From NCBI RefSeq assembly GCF_000153825.1, contig NZ_DS022299.1, positions 1,080,869 through 1,144,868 of the forward strand: a stretch of DNA of 64,000 bases. Reading direction: 5' to 3'. Of the stretch, positions 1 to 7,053 are shown piece by piece. The DNA comes from Synechococcus sp. RS9916 (GTDB taxonomy: Bacteria > Cyanobacteriota > Cyanobacteriia > PCC-6307 > Cyanobiaceae). The notes beneath the pieces are model-generated. The model did no database searches. It was not told the DNA's origin and saw nothing but the letters and a program-made list of their open reading frames with translations. The position numbers were made by a program, and so were the translations under genes. The first letter of the stretch is position 1. The number at the start of each line of letters is the position of its first letter.

Positions 1-5
1 ACAAC

Positions 6-296
6 ATGACCTCAGATGCACAGCGTGCTTTAAGGCGGAAGCTGCCTGAAGCGAAGGGACTGGTAACCATGCGGATGCTGAGGCACCTCACTGTAATGAG
101 ACTGTTTAAGCATCCAAAGATCGGGAGCGACAAGGATTATCTAATCGCTAAGATTGTTTCCACTAGCGTCGACCAGCTACGGAAAACATATAGCCAGCTT
201 TATACAAACCAAGCGACCAGTATTGTCGGAGATGCTTTTGACTTCACGATCAGAAGCTCAGAGGATGACGTTCGCAGAGCCCTGGAGAACCTGTAA
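6..296 (+). CDS. Small hypothetical protein, possibly 5'-truncated
   Basis: This is a 96-residue basic protein that I do not recognise. It starts at an ATG five bases inside the window, and no in-frame stop is visible before it, so the true start may lie outside. The sequence is mostly helical and charged, with a basic N-terminal half and an acidic end (EDDVRRALENL). It has no signal peptide or membrane segment. It faces two small minus-strand genes and lies upstream of the terminase region, so it is probably an element-borne gene of unknown function. Confidence 0.45.
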   Translation: MTSDAQRALRRKLPEAKGLVTMRMLRHLTVMRLFKHPKIGSDKDYLIAKIVSTSVDQLRKTYSQLYTNQATSIVGDAFDFTIRSSEDDVRRALENL

Positions 297-316
297 CCTA
301 CTTCAGGCCAAATAGC

Positions 317-490
317 TCATCCCAGGAGATCAAGTCCCCATCCGAACTCTTCGATGATTGCATCACAACTTGCTGGTCTGCGTTCGCGGCAGTGTTGCAT
401 GGCTGTATCGAAGATCGCCCTGGCCTGGTCGGGCGGGATTGACGATGGGAGCGTGAAGCACCGCTCAAGGTGTCGCTTATCGTTGACCAT
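317..490 (-). CDS. Small hypothetical protein (57 aa)
   Basis: This is an ATG-to-TGA frame of 57 codons just downstream of the 145-residue minus-strand gene. The product starts MVNDKRHLERCF and contains IPPDQARAIFDTAMQHC and EEFGWGLDLLG. Its composition reads more like a real protein than the Ser/Arg-rich competing frame over the same bases. It is probably co-transcribed with the gene before it (gap about 36 bases). No family is recognised. Confidence 0.4.
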   Translation of the reverse strand: MVNDKRHLERCFTLPSSIPPDQARAIFDTAMQHCRERRPASCDAIIEEFGWGLDLLG

Positions 491-526
491 GATTTGATAT
501 CGCGTGATGATTGATTATGCATAGGT

Positions 527-964
527 TCAGGATTCCATTTCGCTGGCAAAACTTGTAATCTCAAGCGGCAGTACAGGGAACTCTTCCAGCTGTTCTGCTG
601 TGACTGTTTGAATTTCACCTTTAGGGATTGGCCGCAATCTTTCGTCGTCCATCTCAACGTCTAATGCGATCAGGACATTCGCGATTCCTGGCGTAGTTAG
701 TATAATTTCCGTTGGAAAGAGATGAATGGTGTCTTTGGGAAATTCGATGCTGTATTCCTTGTATCGGCGATCGTAAGCTCCCAGGTCAATATTGTCGTTG
801 AATAGGCAGCCGCTGCTAAAGACTAATGCGCTTTGTGGTGTGCTTCGCGACCACTTGATCTTCGCGCCATAGCTCCACTTTGTGCCTTCAATGCGCCATG
901 TGGTTTTGTGTTCCTTCCTTGCCTTCATCCGTTTCCAGATTGTTTGCCGTGCCATTGGGCTCAT
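527..964 (-). CDS. Hypothetical protein (145 aa)
   Basis: This 145-residue soluble protein has a basic N-terminus (MSPMARQTIWKRMKARKEHK) followed by alternating beta-like segments and an acidic C-terminal third. I see no signal peptide, membrane helix or catalytic motif and do not recognise the family. It is transcribed away from the terminase cluster, and the 57-codon frame follows it on the same strand. It is probably a mobile-element gene. An overlapping minus-strand frame (298-657) has shadow-like composition and is not used. Confidence 0.5.
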   Translation of the reverse strand: MSPMARQTIWKRMKARKEHKTTWRIEGTKWSYGAKIKWSRSTPQSALVFSSGCLFNDNIDLGAYDRRYKEYSIEFPKDTIHLFPTEIILTTPGIANVLIALDVEMDDERLRPIPKGEIQTVTAEQLEEFPVLPLEITSFASEMES

Positions 965-1040
965 TTATTCACTGGCCTAGTATTCCGTTGGCCTAATTCC
1001 TGCTGCTCGAGAAACCTTTTAGGCACACTATTTTCAGTTA

Positions 1041-1736
1041 ATGGGTGCTGAGATGGCGTCGAATTCTGATTTGTTCCTGCAGGCCTGGGCGGGTAAGACT
1101 AATGCTCAGAAAGAAGCTGAATTGGGCAAAGCTTTAACACCTGACCAGCGCACAGATACTTTCTTGGCGGCATTTGCGACGCCTGCTGAGGCCAAACTTC
1201 CTACTCCAATTGTTGGCCAGAACTGGAGATGGGACATGGTAAAGCTCGCCAAGCTGAGTCCAACTGAGCAATATATGCTCACTCAATATGAAGGCTGCAA
1301 GTATAGAGATTTGCCTTCATGGATCCAGGACGGGGGTTACGTCAAGATCAGCGATTCTGAAAAGAAGTATCAGCGCGAAATGCTGAAGGAAACTGGCTTA
1401 ACGCAGTCCGAAAGAAACGAAGTAGTTGATCATGCCGCCATTCATATCGGTGCACTAGGAGACATGCTGCAGCGGGAAGTGTTGAAAGGTAGCAAGGCTC
1501 TTGAAAGCGAAATTGATCGTTGCATTGAGCGCTTTGGCAACGATCTTGTTATGACCATGCTCGAGGAGATCGATCCTGCTGGCGCCGCTGAACTAATCAA
1601 GGTGCAACAGATACGGGCCACTACTGCTGCAGCCAAGGATGAGCTGGAGCTGGTAAGCAACCAGGAAGCACAGGTACGCGCTGAGATCAAAGAGGCTCAG
1701 GCCGCAATTGAAGCCATGAATGCTGACTCTGCCTAA
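1041..1736 (+). CDS. Hypothetical helical protein, terminase-linked
   Basis: This is a 231-residue soluble protein; a second ATG at 1053 is an alternative start. The C-terminal 60 residues are strongly helical and look like a coiled coil (KDELELVSNQEAQVRAEIKE). It lies two genes upstream of the large terminase and on the same strand. A packaging role such as a small-terminase or DNA-binding partner is possible from position only. No helix-turn-helix or phage structural motif is clear, so the function stays unknown. Confidence 0.55.
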   Translation: MGAEMASNSDLFLQAWAGKTNAQKEAELGKALTPDQRTDTFLAAFATPAEAKLPTPIVGQNWRWDMVKLAKLSPTEQYMLTQYEGCKYRDLPSWIQDGGYVKISDSEKKYQREMLKETGLTQSERNEVVDHAAIHIGALGDMLQREVLKGSKALESEIDRCIERFGNDLVMTMLEEIDPAGAAELIKVQQIRATTAAAKDELELVSNQEAQVRAEIKEAQAAIEAMNADSA

Positions 1737-1818
1737 GCGATATCTCTACGGAAGCCATGCAGGCGGAACTTACCCGTCGTGCATCGATGGCTACTCACCA
1801 AGCCGCAGAGGCAGGTGA

Positions 1819-2208
1819 ATGAGCCCTTACAACACCAAGATTGGGGAGGTCTACGTCAACAAATACGGCCTCAGGGAGGTGCTCAGGACCACCACTAGAT
1901 CCAGGACTAAGCCATCGGCAATCGACAAGTTAGACAGGATTTGGCTCTCGCACCCGCATGGTGCATTGCTGCCCAGTGTAGATACAACCCATGTTCGTAT
2001 TACCTGCGATCGGGTCGAGCCACACGGCTGCTGGGTTATTACTTTAGGGTCAGACATAGTAGAAATCGACAACTCCTATGCAGGGCAGCGGTTCGACTAC
2101 GTGATTCCGCTGATCGAGGGTGCTGCGATCACCACAACGTTGAACGGTATGCAGCGTGAGAATGCAGCTGAGATCTACATCCAGGAGTTAATTATCGAGG
2201 ACGGTTGA
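1819..2208 (+). CDS. Hypothetical protein, translationally coupled to terminase
   Basis: This is a 129-residue protein with mixed beta composition and no signal or membrane segment. Its TGA (2206-2208) overlaps the terminase ATG at 2208 by one base, which is usual for translational coupling. The two products are therefore probably made together. The family is not recognised. Its position directly before the large terminase would fit a small packaging factor, but the sequence itself does not show this. Confidence 0.6.
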   Translation: MSPYNTKIGEVYVNKYGLREVLRTTTRSRTKPSAIDKLDRIWLSHPHGALLPSVDTTHVRITCDRVEPHGCWVITLGSDIVEIDNSYAGQRFDYVIPLIEGAAITTTLNGMQRENAAEIYIQELIIEDG

Positions 2209-4130
2209 TGGGTACGAATACCAGGCATTTTAAGATCGACAGCTCAACGCCGCTCCGCAAACAGGAGGGGGAGAGAGAATCTGCCTATCGCCTATTTCTG
2301 CGATGGAAGGAACTGGAGTGGTGCAGCGATGAAGAATTAGCGGCCGACAATGGCAAGGTGTCTTGGGAGACAGTTCGCCGATACAGGGTTGGTTTCAAAT
2401 GGGCTGAACGAAGGGGTCTCTATTTAGCCCGACAGCAACAACCAGTCCACGAGCGGATGTACCCGCTGCCAGAGAAAGAAGCACCAGTCAGGGCAAAGAA
2501 GCGCCGCAGATCAGACGCAACCGTCACCAACAACGGCGACACCCTGTTGCCTCCACCGCCACGGCTGGAGATGGGGCTCCACGAATTTGCCCTCCGTTAC
2601 GCAAGGGTGGTCTGTACAAAATTCACCATGGACAAGGTGATGAATCTCCTGCTGACAGAGCTGGAGAAATGGGTGGAGGGAGAGACCGAGTTCCTGATGC
2701 TTGTGCCTAGCCCACGAGCTGGAAAGACGACTGCTGCAATTTGCGCAATGGTCTACAGCTACCTTCGCTACCCCACTAGGCCACAGATCCTGGTGAGCGC
2801 TTCTGGCCGCCTAAGTGCCATCTCTTGCCAGAACATGAAAACCCTTTTCGAGGTGGCCTGTCCGCCTGGATATGGACTCAGCTCATCGGACAAAAGCAAG
2901 CTGCAATGGCGTGGGAACTGGGAAGGCGCGGGACTGCAATACGCCGCCAGTAGAGGGGGTGCTCTCCTCGGCCTCTCCTCCGTGAGGACGCTGATTGATG
3001 ACCCGCTGAGCAGTGTCACGGAGACCGAATCAACAGAGATCATGGCCACCACCATGAGGCAGGTCACCACTGACGTTCTCAGCCGTAGAACACCCTGCAG
3101 CTATGACCGCAGCTCGGGCATTTGCCTGGTGAGTCAGCGCTTGGCTGCCACCGACATCGTGGCCGAACTTGCCTCCCGCGATCACAACAACGAACGCGAT
3201 GGACTGCCCACGACACCATGGAAAGTGGTGGTCTCTCCATTCGTTAGCCCCACCAAGGAAGAGCAGGCCAAGATCGTTGGCAACCTGCCCGCCTCGTGGC
3301 AGATCCTGCAGCCTGAATACGGAGAGCCAGGCACACCAGTGTCAGAGCGATTCGATAAAGACTTTGCCCGCGTGCTCCAAGCACAGATGAGCCAACGTGA
3401 TTATCGGGCTCTGTATATGTGCGACGTCAGCTCCGATAACGAATGGTCCGCCTGGAAAGATCGCTACCTACAGGAGGTGGAGGCCGAAGACGTCCGCGTG
3501 ACCGCCACGTTTGCTGCCCTGGACATGGCGCTGATTGGCGGGGATGGAAGGGACTCCTCAGCCCTGGTTGTCGGTGGCGTTCATGAGGATGGAGTGATCA
3601 TTGTTGGCATTCATGAGCTAAAGGGAGAGGTTGATCAGCAACTGGGGCAGATCGTTGAGCTAGCCGAGCGGTATCGGTTCCACACGTTGGGTGTTGAGCA
3701 GGCGGCCTCGGGAAGCTGGGTGATGAAGTCTCTGAACAACAGCATCCAAGGGAAAAGCTTCAATGTCGTTCCTCTCAGCCACCAGGGAAAGAACAAGGGC
3801 GCCCGACTCAACGACATCCTGGGTCCTGCTGCCAGTGGCAAGTTCTATATCCAGAAGGGGTTAGAGCTCACGCCTGTCCTGCAGCAACAACTCAGACTGA
3901 TTGCCCGCACGAATGGCCGCACAAAGAAGCACGATGATATTGGTGATGCCGCCTGTTACTGCCTGTCCTGGATCTGGGGGCATTGGTGCAAAGCAGGATG
4001 GTCGCCCACTGCTGTGTCATGGCAATCGGGACCTGGTAGCCAGCCTGGAATTACAGAGGTCACCTGGGGAAGGGGCGTAGCCAGTAAGAGGCGCGGGCTG
4101 GATGGGGTTGAGCGTTATCAGATTTGGTAG
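2208..4130 (+). CDS. Phage-type terminase large subunit
   Basis: This is a DNA-packaging ATPase-nuclease, about 640 residues. Residues about 164-177 hold a Walker A-type loop (LVPSPRAGKTTAAI). Residues about 260-265 hold a Walker B-type strand ending in DDP. The C-terminal half looks like the RNase-H-fold nuclease of TerL: D439 in AALDMA, E497 in GVEQAA, and a DDIGDA motif at about 576-581. Residues about 40-75 look like a helix-turn-helix, which is unusual for TerL. The start is ATG 2208 (a TTG at 2205 is in frame). No portal, capsid or tail genes are visible nearby, so this looks like a satellite or remnant rather than a complete prophage. Confidence 0.88.
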   Translation: MGTNTRHFKIDSSTPLRKQEGERESAYRLFLRWKELEWCSDEELAADNGKVSWETVRRYRVGFKWAERRGLYLARQQQPVHERMYPLPEKEAPVRAKKRRRSDATVTNNGDTLLPPPPRLEMGLHEFALRYARVVCTKFTMDKVMNLLLTELEKWVEGETEFLMLVPSPRAGKTTAAICAMVYSYLRYPTRPQILVSASGRLSAISCQNMKTLFEVACPPGYGLSSSDKSKLQWRGNWEGAGLQYAASRGGALLGLSSVRTLIDDPLSSVTETESTEIMATTMRQVTTDVLSRRTPCSYDRSSGICLVSQRLAATDIVAELASRDHNNERDGLPTTPWKVVVSPFVSPTKEEQAKIVGNLPASWQILQPEYGEPGTPVSERFDKDFARVLQAQMSQRDYRALYMCDVSSDNEWSAWKDRYLQEVEAEDVRVTATFAALDMALIGGDGRDSSALVVGGVHEDGVIIVGIHELKGEVDQQLGQIVELAERYRFHTLGVEQAASGSWVMKSLNNSIQGKSFNVVPLSHQGKNKGARLNDILGPAASGKFYIQKGLELTPVLQQQLRLIARTNGRTKKHDDIGDAACYCLSWIWGHWCKAGWSPTAVSWQSGPGSQPGITEVTWGRGVASKRRGLDGVERYQIW

Positions 4131-4165
4131 CGAGGAAACCTATGGGGTAACTCTTCAAAATCACC

Positions 4166-4534
4166 ATGAGTACTCCAAGAAGCCAATCCCAGGGAATCTT
4201 CCCAAGCCGCGCCAGTACAGACGACGATGCGGGACTCTTGACCACCAGCTTTCAACCCATCGTTGGATTGCAGTCGGCAAAGACCGCGCAAATTAATGCC
4301 GTCGCTACCTTTGCGGCCGACACCGATGAGGTGATTATTCAGGTCCAGAAAAATGGGGTAACCAAGAATCTGACCTTTGGCTGGAACGATTTCAAAGATC
4401 TGAACCAGACCAGCTTCCTGTCAGGTGAATACCGCTTGGTGGCTTACGTTCGCGGCTACGGCATCACAGCGGCCCGCGTGGGACTGTCTTCGACTGCCAC
4501 CAACATCCGTGCTGATTTCAGCGCTGTTTGCTGA
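4166..4534 (+). CDS. Hypothetical protein downstream of terminase
   Basis: This 122-residue protein starts 35 bases after the terminase stop and is followed at once by a hairpin terminator, so it is probably the last gene of the terminase operon. The middle is beta-rich (EVIIQVQKNGVTKNLTFGW), and the end is small-residue-rich and closes in Cys. It has no signal peptide. A minor structural or decoration protein is possible from its context only. Confidence 0.55.
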   Translation: MSTPRSQSQGIFPSRASTDDDAGLLTTSFQPIVGLQSAKTAQINAVATFAADTDEVIIQVQKNGVTKNLTFGWNDFKDLNQTSFLSGEYRLVAYVRGYGITAARVGLSSTATNIRADFSAVC

Positions 4535-4564
4535 TCGGGAACCTAGGTGGGACAGCCAGTTGAG

Positions 4565-4590
4565 GGCCTCGTTTCGGCGGGGCCTTTTTT
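4565..4590 (+). terminator. Rho-independent terminator
   Basis: A GC-rich stem (GGCCTCG / CGGGGCC) is followed by six T. It closes the terminase operon. The same hairpin and flanking bases recur at 4851-4876. Confidence 0.75.
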
Positions 4591-4599
4591 ATTGACCGC

Positions 4600-4609
4600 T
4601 GCTATGACT
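4600..4609 (+). promoter_or_regulatory. Extended -10 promoter element, copy 1
   Basis: TGCTATGACT lies 32 bases before the ATG of the 4632 gene and directly after a terminator. Near-identical elements (TGCTAWNACT) stand at the same distance before the two prochlorosin genes and before the decayed GG-leader gene at 15.68 kb. No good -35 box is seen at normal spacing, so an extended -10 promoter is inferred. Confidence 0.6.
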
Positions 4610-4631
4610 GCTGGAGAGACCGTTGCCAGCT

Positions 4632-4820
4632 ATGTCCAAGGAGCAAGACAAGAAGGAGTTGTCGGGGGACGAGCTAGAAGGCTCAAGCAGACAGGTCGAA
4701 ATTTCAGAAGAGGCGCTGGAAGGCGTGTCAGGTCGGGGCGCAGCGGCGATGAAAGGCCCACTGCGGAAACTATCTACCGTGGTAGATGCAACTGGCGACC
4801 TCCCAGGCGACCTCCCCTAA
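4632..4820 (+). CDS. GG-leader-type precursor peptide
   Basis: This is a 62-residue peptide starting MSKEQDKKELSGDELEG. It carries two leader-like segments: ELSGDELEG, then ISEEALEGVSGRG. These resemble the ELSxDELxxVxGG leaders of double-glycine (bacteriocin/NHLP) precursors, though the usual GG reads GR here. The remaining 25 residues (AAAMKGPL to the end) have no Cys, so a lanthionine product is unlikely. It sits in its own cassette of terminator, conserved promoter and peptide gene, just before two prochlorosins. The longer frame from a TTG at 4623 adds only three residues. Confidence 0.55.
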   Translation: MSKEQDKKELSGDELEGSSRQVEISEEALEGVSGRGAAAMKGPLRKLSTVVDATGDLPGDLP

Positions 4821-4850
4821 TTGGTCTGAAACCCATAGCCACAGTTGAGG

Positions 4851-4876
4851 GCCTCGTTTCGGCGGGGCCTTTTTAT
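4851..4876 (+). terminator. Rho-independent terminator (duplicate)
   Basis: The stem and T-tract are the same as at 4565-4590, now ending the GG-leader peptide gene. The identity runs on into the following promoter, which shows that a terminator-promoter block has been copied. Confidence 0.75.
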
Positions 4877-4883
4877 TGACCGC

Positions 4884-4893
4884 TGCTATCACT
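4884..4893 (+). promoter_or_regulatory. Extended -10 promoter element, copy 2
   Basis: TGCTATCACT lies 31 bases before the first prochlorosin ATG, in the same arrangement as copies 1, 3 and 4. Confidence 0.6.
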
Positions 4894-4914
4894 GGTGAAG
4901 AGACCTAGACACCT

Positions 4915-5190
4915 ATGTCTGAAGAGCAACTCAAAGCGTTCCTGGAGAAGGTCAAAGCAGACACCAGCGTTCAGGAGAAGCTGAAAGCTGCTTCGGATGC
5001 TGATGCAGTAGTTGCGATTGCAAAGGCTGCAGGGTTCACGATCACCACAGAAGACCTAAACTCACATAGACAAAATCTGACTGAGGATGAGCTTGAGGGT
5101 GTGGCTGGGGGAGGGTGTAAGCTTGGCTCTTTTGTGACATATACATTAATGTGTCGCTGGGCGACTCATTGTGTGGGCTTGGGTTGCTGA
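4915..5190 (+). CDS. Prochlorosin-type lanthipeptide precursor (ProcA)
   Basis: This is a 91-residue precursor. Residues 1-66 are a Nif11-type leader that is almost canonical ProcA: MSEEQLKAFLEKV, AIAKAAGFTITTEDL, then LTEDELEGVAGG. The GG at 65-66 would be cut by an LahT-type protease-transporter. The core (67-91) has Cys at 68, 80, 86 and 91 and Ser/Thr at 72, 75, 77 and 84, enough for several (methyl)lanthionine rings. In known systems one ProcM synthetase modifies many such substrates encoded elsewhere. No lanM gene is in this window. It is a stand-alone cassette with its own promoter and terminator. Confidence 0.93.
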   Translation: MSEEQLKAFLEKVKADTSVQEKLKAASDADAVVAIAKAAGFTITTEDLNSHRQNLTEDELEGVAGGGCKLGSFVTYTLMCRWATHCVGLGC

Positions 5191-5212
5191 GGTAGCCTAC
5201 ACACTCACAAAA

Positions 5213-5238
5213 CCCCTGCAAACGCAGGGGCTTTTTAT
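5213..5238 (+). terminator. Rho-independent terminator after first prochlorosin
   Basis: The stem is CCCCTGC / GCAGGGG with a short loop, followed by CTTTTTATTT. A near copy ends the second prochlorosin gene. Confidence 0.8.
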
Positions 5239-5240
5239 TT

Positions 5241-5307
5241 CTTCAATCACCCCAAAAGACCATCAATCAGCCTCCAATACCTGGCACCATCGCCCGCATT
5301 TAGCGGG
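5241..5307 (+). repeat. Direct repeat downstream of prochlorosin genes, copy A
   Basis: About 67 bases, starting CTTCAATCACCCC, reappear almost unchanged at 5706-5773. Each copy follows a prochlorosin terminator, so the whole unit of peptide, terminator and repeat was duplicated in tandem. Confidence 0.85.
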
Positions 5308-5314
5308 CTTTTTT
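5292..5314 (+). terminator. Second hairpin terminator of the cassette
   Basis: The stem is GCCCGC / GCGGGC followed by a T-run. In the duplicated copy near 5757 the right arm is eroded (TAGTGG), so that hairpin is largely lost. Confidence 0.65.
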
Positions 5315-5342
5315 ATTGTCTACCGACAAAGCTGCCGACCGT

Positions 5343-5352
5343 TGCTAAGACT
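5343..5352 (+). promoter_or_regulatory. Extended -10 promoter element, copy 3
   Basis: TGCTAAGACT lies 31 bases before the second prochlorosin ATG. The bases before it (GCCGACC) also match the region before the minus-strand copy near 15.71 kb. Confidence 0.6.
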
Positions 5353-5373
5353 GGTAAAGCGACCAAGCCAGCG

Positions 5374-5634
5374 ATGTCAGAAGAGCAACTCAAAGCCTTC
5401 CTAGAAAAGGTCAAAGGCGACACCAGCCTTCAGGAGAAGCTGAAAGCGGCTGCTGATTCCGATGCAGTTCTTGCGATTGCAAAGGCTGCAGGGTTCACGA
5501 TCACCACAGAAGACCTAAACTCTCATAGACAAAATCTGACTGAGGATGAGCTTGAGGGTGTGGCTGGGGGCGGCAATAATCACCTCAGCCATGGACCAGT
5601 CCCAGTCCCCTGTACCTATATCGGTGGATGTTAG
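5374..5634 (+). CDS. Prochlorosin-type lanthipeptide precursor (ProcA)
   Basis: This is an 86-residue precursor. Its leader (1-66) differs from the 4915 gene at only a few positions (for example A15G, V19L, and changes around 27-33), and the stretch from AIAKAAGF to the GG is identical. The core (67-86) is unrelated: it is Pro- and Val-rich, with Ser72, Thr81, Cys80 and Cys86, allowing at most two thioether rings. This conserved-leader, variable-core pattern is the hallmark of prochlorosins. The maturation enzyme must be encoded elsewhere. The cassette boundaries match those of the first copy. Confidence 0.92.
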   Translation: MSEEQLKAFLEKVKGDTSLQEKLKAAADSDAVLAIAKAAGFTITTEDLNSHRQNLTEDELEGVAGGGNNHLSHGPVPVPCTYIGGC

Positions 5635-5675
5635 GTTTGAGTTAAACGGTTGCTGAGATAGCCTACACACTCAAA

Positions 5676-5703
5676 ACCTCTGCAACTGCAGGGGTTTTTT
5701 TAT
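5676..5703 (+). terminator. Rho-independent terminator after second prochlorosin
   Basis: A CCTCTGC / GCAGGGG stem is followed by at least seven T. It is homologous to the 5213-5238 terminator. Confidence 0.78.
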
Positions 5704-5705
5704 TG

Positions 5706-5773
5706 CTTCAATCACCCCAAAAAGACCATCAATCAGCCTCCAATACCTGGCACCATCGCCCGCATTTAGTGGT
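5706..5773 (+). repeat. Direct repeat downstream of prochlorosin genes, copy B
   Basis: This copy differs from copy A by a single extra A and a degenerate end of the GCCCGC hairpin. It marks the right end of the tandem duplication. Confidence 0.85.
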
Positions 5774-5778
5774 TTTTA

Positions 5779-6102
5779 TTAGAAGCCAGCCAGGAACTCG
5801 TCAGCGGCGGCCTTCAGATCAGAGGAAGGTTGTTGGCGGATATCCTCCAGTTGGCTTTCGAGGGCTTCAACGCGGGCCAATAGCTTCTGTAAAGCCTCGC
5901 GTGCCTGGACATCCACAGAGGCGGTCACAGAGGCTTGCGGGGACGATACAGGGGCATCATTGATCATGCGGTCGATCGCCAACCTGATGCACGCCGTGCG
6001 GTCCAGTGCCCCGTGCTCTTTGCCCCATTTATCAAGTGCAGCCAACTGCTCATGGGAGAGCCTGAGGCCGACCTGAATCGTGTCTGGGGACCGTGGAGCC
6101 AT
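5779..6102 (-). CDS. Ribbon-helix-helix DNA-binding protein
   Basis: This 107-residue protein has an N-terminal CopG/Arc-like ribbon-helix-helix (residues about 8-48: TIQVGLRLSHEQLAALDKW, then ACIRLAIDRMI). A low-complexity linker and a C-terminal coiled coil (REALQKLLARVEALESQLED) follow. Such proteins bind as dimers to short repeated operators and often repress their own genes. An operator-like motif overlaps its start codon (6099-6110). It may regulate the element's genes or be an antitoxin or partition factor. No toxin is evident next to it. Confidence 0.7.
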   Translation of the reverse strand: MAPRSPDTIQVGLRLSHEQLAALDKWGKEHGALDRTACIRLAIDRMINDAPVSSPQASVTASVDVQAREALQKLLARVEALESQLEDIRQQPSSDLKAAADEFLAGF

Positions 6103-6110
6103 GGGTATAC
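6099..6110. promoter_or_regulatory. Candidate operator at the RHH gene start
   Basis: The 11-base word TATACCCATGG (minus strand) spans the ATG of the ribbon-helix-helix gene. The same word occurs at 6705-6715 within a triple TATACC/T repeat. Autoregulation by the RHH protein is an inference. Confidence 0.3.
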
Positions 6111-6149
6111 GAACGCTAGCTTGAAGCTAATATAGCCCCACCAGTTAGA

Positions 6150-6233
6150 TCAAGCCTCAGCGACCCACTTGATAAGCCAGCCGTAGAGGGGAATCGAGAT
6201 CGCCAGGATGACGCCAGCTGTGACAGGATCCAT
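6150..6233 (-). CDS. 27-residue single-pass membrane microprotein
   Basis: This is a 28-codon frame whose product is one hydrophobic helix (AGVILAISIPLYGWLI) with a short polar start and the end KWVAEA. A GGAG ribosome-binding site stands about seven bases before the ATG. It lies 47 bases upstream of the RHH gene on the same strand, so the two may be co-transcribed. Small peptides like this can be type I toxins, holin-like or membrane-protein modulators. The sequence does not decide between these. Confidence 0.4.
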   Translation of the reverse strand: MDPVTAGVILAISIPLYGWLIKWVAEA

Positions 6234-6852
6234 CGATCACTCCATTCAGTACACCAACCATGGCCTTGGGGACCTGGGCTGAAGGGTGCGAGAAATCACA
6301 GCACTTGGTGAGTTTCGTCTGAGTCTGGGGTCCCTGTGGATGTGAGAGGGGAGTGCCTAGCCCAGCTACACCTTGCCCTGTCGGGGTAGGGGGGTTTGTT
6401 ACACCGACCGCCTCCAATCCTTCCTAGGTGGTAACAGGAACTGTACACTGAGTTGCTGTTAGCTTGTGATGCTACTTAGTGGCCGCAAGTATAACTAACT
6501 AGTTCGGGTGCGAATGAAATAATACATAAAACTTGGGTGATACTTTAGCTGGCAGATTGAAGAAATTCGCAAATAATAACTCGCTGGCTGCTGTGTGGAC
6601 ATATTCAACGCTAATCCTGATTGCACATTGTCACTAATAGACAGTAGCTCAATACATTCAAAATATTCCTCAGCCAACTCTAAGGCTTGATATACCCCTT
6701 GGCTATACCCATGGGCTATACTGAAGGAGTCAAAGGGAGAGCACCAGCCGCCGCTACCACCAGCCACGCCAAACGGATCAGAGCTCGGAGTCAGTACGGC
6801 CGCCAGTCCCCTCTCCTTTTGTTAGTACCAACATTCGCAATTAGGAGCATTG
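6234..6852. other. Gene-poor stretch with a short repeated motif
   Basis: No convincing gene is seen. A 90-codon minus-strand frame (6495-6767) exists but is weak. A triple TATACC/T repeat (starts 6691, 6705 and 6718) is the only notable structure. Confidence 0.4.
6691..6724. promoter_or_regulatory. Triple TATAC direct repeat, candidate operator
   Basis: Three TATAC(C/T) units are spaced 13-14 bases apart. The middle one extends to TATACCCATGG, the word found at the RHH gene start. The spacing is a little over one helical turn, as expected for tandem RHH dimers. Confidence 0.3.
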
Positions 6853-7017
6853 ATGATGCAAACCAAATGCCAGCACGAAACACGGCTATTAAAAATTGCA
6901 GTCGATCACATTACCTGGATGGAAAAATTTCAATTTGATTGTTCACAGCACTTCCGCGATCTAAAACGTGAAATGTTGCACAACCTCATGAACAGAGACT
7001 ATCAACCACTCTACTGA
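6853..7017 (+). CDS. Small hypothetical protein (54 aa)
   Basis: Two adjacent ATGs (6853, 6856) follow an AGGAG site at the right distance. The 54-residue product (KCQHETRLLKIAVDHITW, then FRDLKREMLHNLMNRD) is helical and charged with no membrane segment, so it is probably a small cytosolic protein. It directly precedes a secreted small protein. No family is recognised. Confidence 0.45.
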   Translation: MMQTKCQHETRLLKIAVDHITWMEKFQFDCSQHFRDLKREMLHNLMNRDYQPLY

Positions 7018-7053
7018 TTACAGCCAACACGCCAACACCAGGAATTGTAAACT

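Noticed and set aside
298-657. 119-codon minus-strand frame
   Set aside because: It overlaps two better frames on the same strand (317-490 and 527-964) and is Ser/Arg/Gln-rich like a shadow.
6495-6767. 90-codon minus-strand frame
   Set aside because: The middle looks protein-like, but the start has Gly/Ser-rich shadow composition and no ribosome-binding site is clear. Too weak to list as a gene.
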